Assembly (NCBI RefSeq): GCF_965363235.1
Contig: NC_134850.1
Location: 41,164,602-41,228,601, forward strand
Source of the DNA: Mytilus galloprovincialis
Lineage: Eukaryota > Mollusca > Bivalvia > Mytilida > Mytilidae
Direction of reading: 5' to 3'
Length of the DNA: 64,000 bases
Below the pieces are notes generated by a model that was given only the letters and a program-made list of their open reading frames with translations, was not told the DNA's origin and did not search any database. This document shows positions 60,601 to 64,000 of the stretch, one piece after another. Position 1 is the first letter of the stretch. Every line of letters begins with the position of its first letter. The position numbers were made by a program, and so were the translations under genes.

Positions 60601-62330
60601 CATTAAAACTAGTCTTTTTTCATCAGGACTAATTGCACTCTTTATGCATTCGAAAATCATGTTTTTTGCACTAGTAATAATACCTGGGACAATTTGTCTT
60701 CTGGTACCCTGGTACTTCTCATAAATCTGTATTCTATAGTAATCCAGTCCAGATTCATTGTCTTCAAATTTGAAGTTTGTACTTAATGAAGTGGAATCAG
60801 ACTACAAAAATAATGTTAAACATTCATGAAAAACAAATTTATATCAAAACGTTTAAAACTAGAATGTGTCCATAGTACATGGATGCCCCACTCATACTAT
60901 CATTTTCTATGTTCAGTGGACATTGAAATTGGGGGTCAAAACTCTAATTTGTCATAACAAAACACGGAAATTGAAACATTAATTGTTTGTTTATTGAAAG
61001 ACTTAAAGTTCATTGTGATGAGAATCAAACAACCTTTGCTGAAATGGAAAAAATCAGACATAAAATCATATAAGCCAAGAATGTCAAATATAGGTGACGA
61101 TATGCCATAATTGCTTCTACTTGTGTGCCTGAGGAGGAGAGAATATATATATTTATGTATTGTTTAGTTCATGATCAAACTGTATTGTTGTTTCTTTTTG
61201 TTATTGTCTGATTTATGTCTTATATTGTACTATAATCCTTGTGAGCCCATTTAATGGAAATACACATATGCTATAAACATAAATATGATGGCTTAGCCTA
61301 TTCAAATGAAATTCCCCTTTCTAAAAATAACCACTCACCTGGAAGTCTATATCATCACCCTGTGTCAAACCATCACCAAGGTAACTCAGGGCGGGAGGAG
61401 TTAAGTCCACAACATATGTATCAGTCTCATTAACAATGGAATTCAAAGCTCCGTTTGTTGTTTTCAGTTCTATCTTGATTCTATCTCTGTGTGCCAAGTG
61501 GAAATTAAGCCATTTAGCACTGGTGGAATCGTTACTGAACGTCACCCATTCTCTAATCACTGTGAAGTCGTTAGACATGTTTCTGAAATAAAGTTTTTAC
61601 ATATCATCCTTATAGTTTTTTTTTACTATACAATTCATATGTATGATAAAACCTATTCATAAACTTATAGGTCAAATGCATGAAAGACTAATGTACGTAT
61701 TGTTATACGTTTACTTTTCTACATTGGCTAGAGGTATAGGGGGAGGGTTGAGATCTCACAAACATGTTTAACCCCGCCGCATTTTTGCGCCTGTCCCAAG
61801 TCAGGAGCCTCTGGCCTTTGTTAGTCTTGTATTATTTTAATTTTAGTTTCTTGTGTACAATTTGGAAATTAGTATGGCGTTCATTATCACTGAACTAGTA
61901 TATATTTGTTTAGGGGCCAGCTGAAGGACGCCTCCGGGTGCGGGAATTTCTCGCTACATTGAAGACCTGTTGGTGACCTTCTGCTGTTGTGTTTTTTTTT
62001 CTATGGTCGGGTTGTTGTCTCTTTGGCACATTCCCCATTTCCATTCTCAATTTTATCACTTCAAAACTAAAAAAAAAAAATCATATGAAGATCTGCAATA
62101 TTGAAACAATGAATGGAATGGTTAGAATTGGTAAACATGACAACACTTCTACACTTACTGAGCACTGGACACTTGTACATCATACTGTTTGATGGTTGAC
62201 TCTGGGTCATAATAATCCTTCCATTGGGCCTCCACCTTAGCCTGACTTGATGTGAAGTCTAAGTCACCAAAATTATCCATCATTCCATCAACGACTTCCC
62301 CGGGTACGGGGGCAGATAAATCAACCAGAA
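30620..62330 (-). CDS. Giant single-pass membrane protein with FN3-like modules and EGF domains (3' 44 exons; 5' end outside window)
   Basis: I placed 44 exons by reading acceptors and GT donors on the - strand. Every junction preserves one frame without a stop, giving about 2826 residues to the TGA at 30622-30620. N to C: roughly ten modules of a fibronectin-III-like type, a Cys-rich middle region, a region with a furin-like site, two EGF domains, one transmembrane helix and a cytoplasmic tail. The modules share W-x-x-F-x-D-x-E-S-x-I-x-x-Y type cores (for example WLAIDPESGIIGYEVAVG) and at least seven D-x-[TS]-P-P linkers (IDKTPP, VDSTPP, IDDTPP and others). The layout indicates a cell-surface adhesion or receptor molecule. 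I do not recognise a named orthologue. Exon lists are given in the block entries. No exon was found in 62331-64000, so the next upstream intron is at least 1.67 kb. Confidence 0.9.
31425..31720. repeat. Two partial family E copies in a giant-gene intron
   Basis: AAAATTGAGAAAGGAAATGGGG with CGACAACTACCCGACCATAG at 31425-31500, and ATAATTGAGAATGGAAATGGG with GTGTCAAAGAGA at 31675-31715. Both match the 26605-26760 copy in the same orientation. Confidence 0.65.
33822..41503 (-). CDS. Giant gene, block 4: nine exons, membrane-distal stalk with furin-like site
   Basis: Exons: 41503-41081, 40579-40429, 40132-39987, 39443-39358, 38849-38693, 38304-38187, 37837-37627, 34993-34790, 34038-33822. The first exon contains GSGRRKKRAVGDD, a strong furin-type site (R-K-K-R|A), so the ectodomain may be cut and held as two chains. 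The exon at 38304 with that at 37837 encodes QLEATDDEGD, PPNNVTVWLTVNVTDIADPP, the spacing of a cadherin-like or Ig-like domain linker. The last exon ends with PCRNEGECE, which begins the first EGF domain. The intron 34994-37626 carries nested mobile elements. Confidence 0.87.
35447..37546. mobile_element. Outer TIR element split by a second insertion
   Basis: GGGAGCTACCATTTGATTTT at the left end is inverted exactly at the right end (37527-37546), and the match continues through TATGGGG and GGCTAGGATGAAA. The interior has short runs of AAAAAAGGCAGGA-type units on both sides (35505-35630 and 37460-37500). No coding capacity, so this is a non-autonomous element. A different repeat (35644-37458) sits inside it, giving a nested structure within the intron between exons 37627 and 34993 of the giant gene. 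Confidence 0.75.
35644..37458. repeat. Bivalve repeat with about 500 bp internal tandem units and an ACG-rich end
   Basis: It begins AGAGGCTCTAAAGAGCCTG with GTCGCTCACCTTGG and ends in an (ACG)n/GACGCC-rich run followed by CACTTGGCCCTTTGGGCCAGGTGAGCT. The ends share an inverted GCTCACCT. Inside, a unit recurs at about 500-base spacing: the CAGTAGTTTCAG landmark occurs near 35817, 36312, 36816 and 37315, with CAATAACTCC, GGGGCAGCAACC and GGCGGCCATCTTGG blocks in each. Successive units are near-identical. Non-coding; the class is uncertain. Confidence 0.75.
40640..40775. repeat. Family E repeat, reversed partial copy
   Basis: GTGTTGAAGATTCATTGGTGG, CCTTTGGCTGTTTTCTGC, GGTTGTTGTCTCTTTGAGAC and ATTCCCCATTTCCATTCTCC match 61900-62060 in order and orientation. 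It is in the intron between giant-gene exons 41081 and 40579. Confidence 0.65.
42112..47856 (-). CDS. Giant gene, block 3: nine exons, Cys-rich and lectin-like middle part
   Basis: Exons: 47856-47682, 47159-46885, 46364-46209, 45892-45679, 45104-44956, 44506-44029, 43543-43332, 42815-42629, 42279-42112. After a linker (TKPTPGKVVDGWDF) the modules give way to a unique region with WIKLARDTNLDIMYSGGYY, a Cys cluster TCTVCNCTAY and the segment DFHTYRIAVEFE with FYLYVDGVLWSKVCG. That segment resembles concanavalin/laminin-G-like sandwich domains, but this is only a visual impression. The 478-base exon adds a second Cys cluster (PCLPCYNLCSRYNCNSTC). FN3-like modules resume at FYIDDTPPIF and FWRCFDEESDI. 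Confidence 0.86.
45305..45545. repeat. Interspersed repeat with 'GTGTCCACAGTACACAGATGCCCC' block
   Basis: AGAATGTGTCCACAGTACAC, TGCCCCATCAGCACTATCA and TTTTCTATGTTCAGTGGACC recur with few changes at 60862-60940, also in an intron of the giant gene. This copy is longer and ends in GACGGACGAACGGACGAATG, like the ends of other bivalve repeats. Confidence 0.65.
47172..47301. repeat. 26 bp tandem repeat, five copies
   Basis: Five consecutive 26-base units of the form TCAAGAAATGAATATTCATT plus ATTTTA fill 47172-47301, about 12 bases from the acceptor of the giant-gene exon 47159-46885. The units contain the palindrome GAATATTC. Confidence 0.85.
48494..55138 (-). CDS. Giant gene, block 2: twelve exons, FN3-like modules
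   Basis: Exons: 55138-54985, 54533-54312, 53956-53863, 53586-53463, 52964-52816, 52540-52407, 52178-51906, 51532-51242, 50691-50543, 49737-49596, 49093-48990, 48697-48494. Module signatures continue: IGIDSTPPTYGKVIDL, WQAFQDPESGVQ, LLPGKVFDGD, FIVDSTPPDMGRI and WEGYGDDVSDIATYEVS. Exon 52540-52407 uses the non-typical donor C|GTAGGT. The first exon's 3' end and donor are repeated three more times downstream in the intron (see repeat 54698-55062). Confidence 0.88.
50725..50890. repeat. Family C interspersed repeat
   Basis: AAGAAGATGTGGTATGATTGCC, ACAATTATCCACAAAAGACC, ACTATAGGTCACCGTACGG, AATGAGCAAAGCCCATACCG and GATAAGACAATG-like sequence match 55215-55390 nearly base for base. It lies in a giant-gene intron. 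Confidence 0.75.
54671..54698. repeat. (AT)n microsatellite
   Basis: An uninterrupted AT dinucleotide run that abuts the start of the 100-base tandem array, in a giant-gene intron. Confidence 0.9.
54698..55062. repeat. 100 bp tandem array duplicating an exon 3' end and its splice donor
   Basis: TTGACTCATGTATCCTGGG starts at 54698, 54798, 54898 and 54998, an exact 100-base period. Each unit holds the last roughly 60 coding bases of the giant-gene exon 55138-54985 plus its GTGAGT donor and about 25 intron bases. Only the last (54998 onwards) is the real exon end; the three others lie in the intron with intact donor copies. Units differ at very few sites (CCATTG against CAAATG; one AT change), so the duplication is recent or an assembly artefact. 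Confidence 0.9.
55215..55660. repeat. Family C plus family D composite repeat
   Basis: The family C blocks (55215-55400) run on, through an A-rich bridge and AATGAACGAAAAACAAATATG, into the family D blocks CTCCTGACTTGGGACAGGCAC, GGCGGGGTTAAACATGT and CCCAACCCTCTCCCTAACC. A block with ATAAATAATGTGGCGGGGTT is itself duplicated. This is the longest copy in the window and suggests C and D are parts of one element. Confidence 0.7.
55888..62330 (-). CDS. Giant gene, block 1: ten exons, FN3-like modules
   Basis: Exons in transcript order: 62330-62159, 61582-61339, 60801-60684, 60193-60015, 59610-59451, 59230-59033, 57909-57673, 57390-57231, 56829-56588, 56018-55888. Each encodes part of a repeated extracellular module, usually two to three exons per module. 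Linker motifs seen: VVDLTPPALSYLGDG, VRVDTSPP, FMVDVSPPTV and VIIDKTPPGEGFV. Core motifs seen: FEDNESGLDYY, DPESGIIGYEVAVG and NDTESGIERGWYSVG. A degenerate linker (VVVEEDRAGLIVDGADG) spans the 59033/57909 junction. N-glycosylation sequons are frequent (for example NDST, NMS). Confidence 0.88.
58373..58504. repeat. 132 bp near-perfect palindrome
   Basis: ATTCAGGTCTCAGAAAGGGT at 58373 is mirrored at 58504 by ACCCTGTCTGAGACCTGAAT, and pairing continues through ATATACTGTGACATTCCCGG and TATATCCCC to a loop around CGCCTTCGGC. Only a few mismatches interrupt arms of about 60 bases. It lies in an intron of the giant gene and would form a long hairpin in the pre-mRNA or a cruciform in DNA. Likely a foldback transposon remnant. 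Confidence 0.85.
60862..60960. repeat. Short copy of the 45305 repeat
   Basis: AGAATGTGTCCATAGTACATGG, TGCCCCACTCATACTATCA and TTTTCTATGTTCAGTGGACA parallel 45305-45400. In the intron between exons 61339 and 60801. Confidence 0.65.
61715..62060. repeat. Family D plus family E composite repeat
   Basis: GGGGGAGGGTTGAGATCTCAC, TTTAACCCCGCCGCATTTTTG, CCTGTCCCAAGTCAGGAGCC are the family D blocks reversed. They run into GGCCAGCTGAAGGACGCC, GAAGACCTGTTGGTGACC and GGTTGTTGTCTCTTTGGCAC, which are family E. The composite lies in the intron upstream of exon 61582-61339. Confidence 0.75.
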
Positions 62331-64000
62331 CTATTAATAAAAATAATGAGCATGATTTAAGAAAGTCAGTTTTATACTAAATATTTTGCAAGTCTTACAT
62401 TATTTGATACCCCTTCCTCATTACAAATCATTTTTGGGGGGCAAAAACATTACTGAGGGAATCATCAGCCCAGCTGGCAGTGTTTTGCCTATGACTTGAT
62501 TTTTTAAAATTTCTTGACTTCTGTTAGTAAATTTTAAATTGATACAGAAATTTAGTATCGAACTCCCTCATGACAAACACTTCAATTGTTTTGGTCATTT
62601 TTATCTCCAGATTTCAAATATTCATTTCTGAAGTCATTTTCACAGGGTCCATATGTTTGGTTACTTTTTTTACATATTTTGGTAGATTTAGAAAAAAAGT
62701 AAATTTTATTGATACTTGATTCTTTATTTTGGACAAAGTATGTCTACAAGCCAAAAGAAAATCAGTAATTAGTTATGATGGGAGATTTGGAAATTTCTTG
62801 GCATCCAAAACATTAACAAAATATACTGCATAATATATCCATAATTGTTGTCCTTATCATGGTGTTATTAATGGCAAGGACGTATAACTAACATACGTCC
62901 TTGTTAATGGCTTATCAAAATATCAGTATGAGAAATTGAATCAAAGTGATGGATATCACTCATGGAAAGATTAGAAGAGTAGTTTGAATTATTTCATATT
63001 AAGGTATGGTGTGGAAAAATGAACATTAATAAAACACTATTGCTGAAAATTGCATTATAACAGCAGGTCTTTAGAAGGAAAAGTGCTTTTCCAGTAGGAG
63101 GATAAAATGAGCTCAAATCAAATAATATGGGTCTCTTAATTAGCATAATTTTATTTAAACTGCAGTTTATATCTTATCCAAATAATGTTGCCTATTCTGA
63201 ACATGTTTCAAAAAAACAAAAAATTGCAAATCAAAAATTCTTCTAGTAAATGTTACCAACTATACTTGTAAGACATAAAATCTAGACCAACAACTAAGAA
63301 CTTTAAAGTGTCAACAAAAATAATCTAAAAATGTTGTTTTGGGGCATTTTGTAAGTTGAAACAGAGGTTATATGACATTGAAGATTAAAAGTTGTAGAGT
63401 GCCTTTTGGTTAATTTTTTGTAAAAGTACTTTTCAACACAGGGCATTGAAAATGTACTTTTTCACCACAACATAAACAAATTAAAAAACTTACTTATTGA
63501 AATGTGGATTCTTTCTTGATTGCAAAAATATATATTCACTTCTAATAAAAATTTAAATGACTAAAATAGACATACTGATTGATGGGGAATAACCTAATAA
63601 ACAATGGTTTGCTATAATTAAAACTTTAAAAAATTTAAAACTGTTTCAAGCCAATTCCTGATAAAAAAAAATGTGAACAAATCTAAATTGTTCATTAATT
63701 ATAGATAAATATTGGAAATTTATCAAGTAAATTATAGGCTTTACTTGAATGAATACCTTTTATATATATTCATATTTATATTCATATTTCATTTATTTTA
63801 AGAGATCTTGTTAATCCTTAATTAATCATTTATCTTTCAAATAAAATTTACAGAATCACTTTAAGTAATGTAGATCAAAAGTAATAGGCAATAAATAAAT
63901 GATCCTTATATATATCAAACATCTAATATATACATTTGTGTATTCAATTATGAGGTCAAATATTTGTTTATTGAAATGTATATTGTACACTGTATATTGC
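62331..64000. other. Upstream intron of the giant gene, no exon found
   Basis: Both strands were read for acceptor/donor-framed open segments with module motifs; none was found. The only structure is a 29-base palindrome at 62875-62903. Confidence 0.6.
62875..62903. repeat. 29 bp palindrome flanked by a 7 bp direct repeat
   Basis: CAAGGACGTAT (62875-62885) is inverted as ATACGTCCTTG (62893-62903) around a 7-base loop, and TTAATGG flanks both sides (62868-62874 and 62904-62910). This looks like a miniature insertion with target-site duplication. Confidence 0.65.

Noticed and set aside
1-64000. LTR retroelements, Polintons, other virus-derived sequence, tRNA or rRNA genes
   Set aside because: Looked for on both strands; no gag, pol with integrase, envelope, capsid, long LTR pair, tRNA cloverleaf or rRNA signature was recognised.

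Overview
The window is eukaryotic nuclear DNA: AT-rich, with consensus GT-AG introns, phase-consistent exons and many interspersed repeats. The repeats (a hammerhead-bearing unit, Penelope-like reverse transcriptases, a bivalve repeat ending in an ACG run, several high-copy non-coding families) and the protein families point to a bivalve, most likely a mytilid mussel. The species assignment is inference from recognised repeat families; no search could be run.

Layout. (1) 1-3.0 kb, + strand: the 3' end of a monocarboxylate-transporter-like (SLC16/MCT) gene, with one long exon, a 1.55 kb intron carrying hammerhead-ribozyme repeats, and a last exon with a poly(A) signal. (2) 3-8.5 kb: repeats and a 5'-truncated Penelope-like element (PLE) with an open reverse transcriptase domain. 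(3) 8.8-21.9 kb, + strand: a tandem pair of phytanoyl-CoA-dioxygenase-like genes. The upstream copy (8816-12222) is a pseudogene; the downstream copy (19246-21933) is intact at 337 codons. Between them lie a 420 bp foldback element and a second, broken PLE whose endonuclease, CxC-linker and RT pieces are in the Naiad (permuted) order. (4) 23.9-25.9 kb, - strand: a single-exon TRIM gene (RING, two B-boxes, coiled coil, beta-propeller-like C-terminus). (5) 25.9-30.4 kb: intergenic, repeats only. (6) 30.6-62.3 kb, - strand: the 3' part of a very large gene. I could place 44 exons, all in one continuous frame (about 2826 residues), encoding a single-pass membrane protein with many FN3-like modules, a cysteine-rich lectin-like middle part, a furin-like site, two EGF domains, one transmembrane helix and a Ser/Pro-rich tail. 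Its 5' end lies beyond base 64000.

The genes do not form a pathway or operon; this is ordinary animal chromosome. The most notable sequence-level features are type I hammerhead ribozymes in a roughly 350 bp tandem repeat, the Naiad-type PLE with a TGA inside its endonuclease, a fourfold 100 bp tandem duplication of an exon end plus its splice donor in the giant gene, nested terminal-inverted-repeat elements in one of its introns, and several long palindromes. No tRNA, rRNA, CRISPR array or recognisable LTR or viral element was seen.
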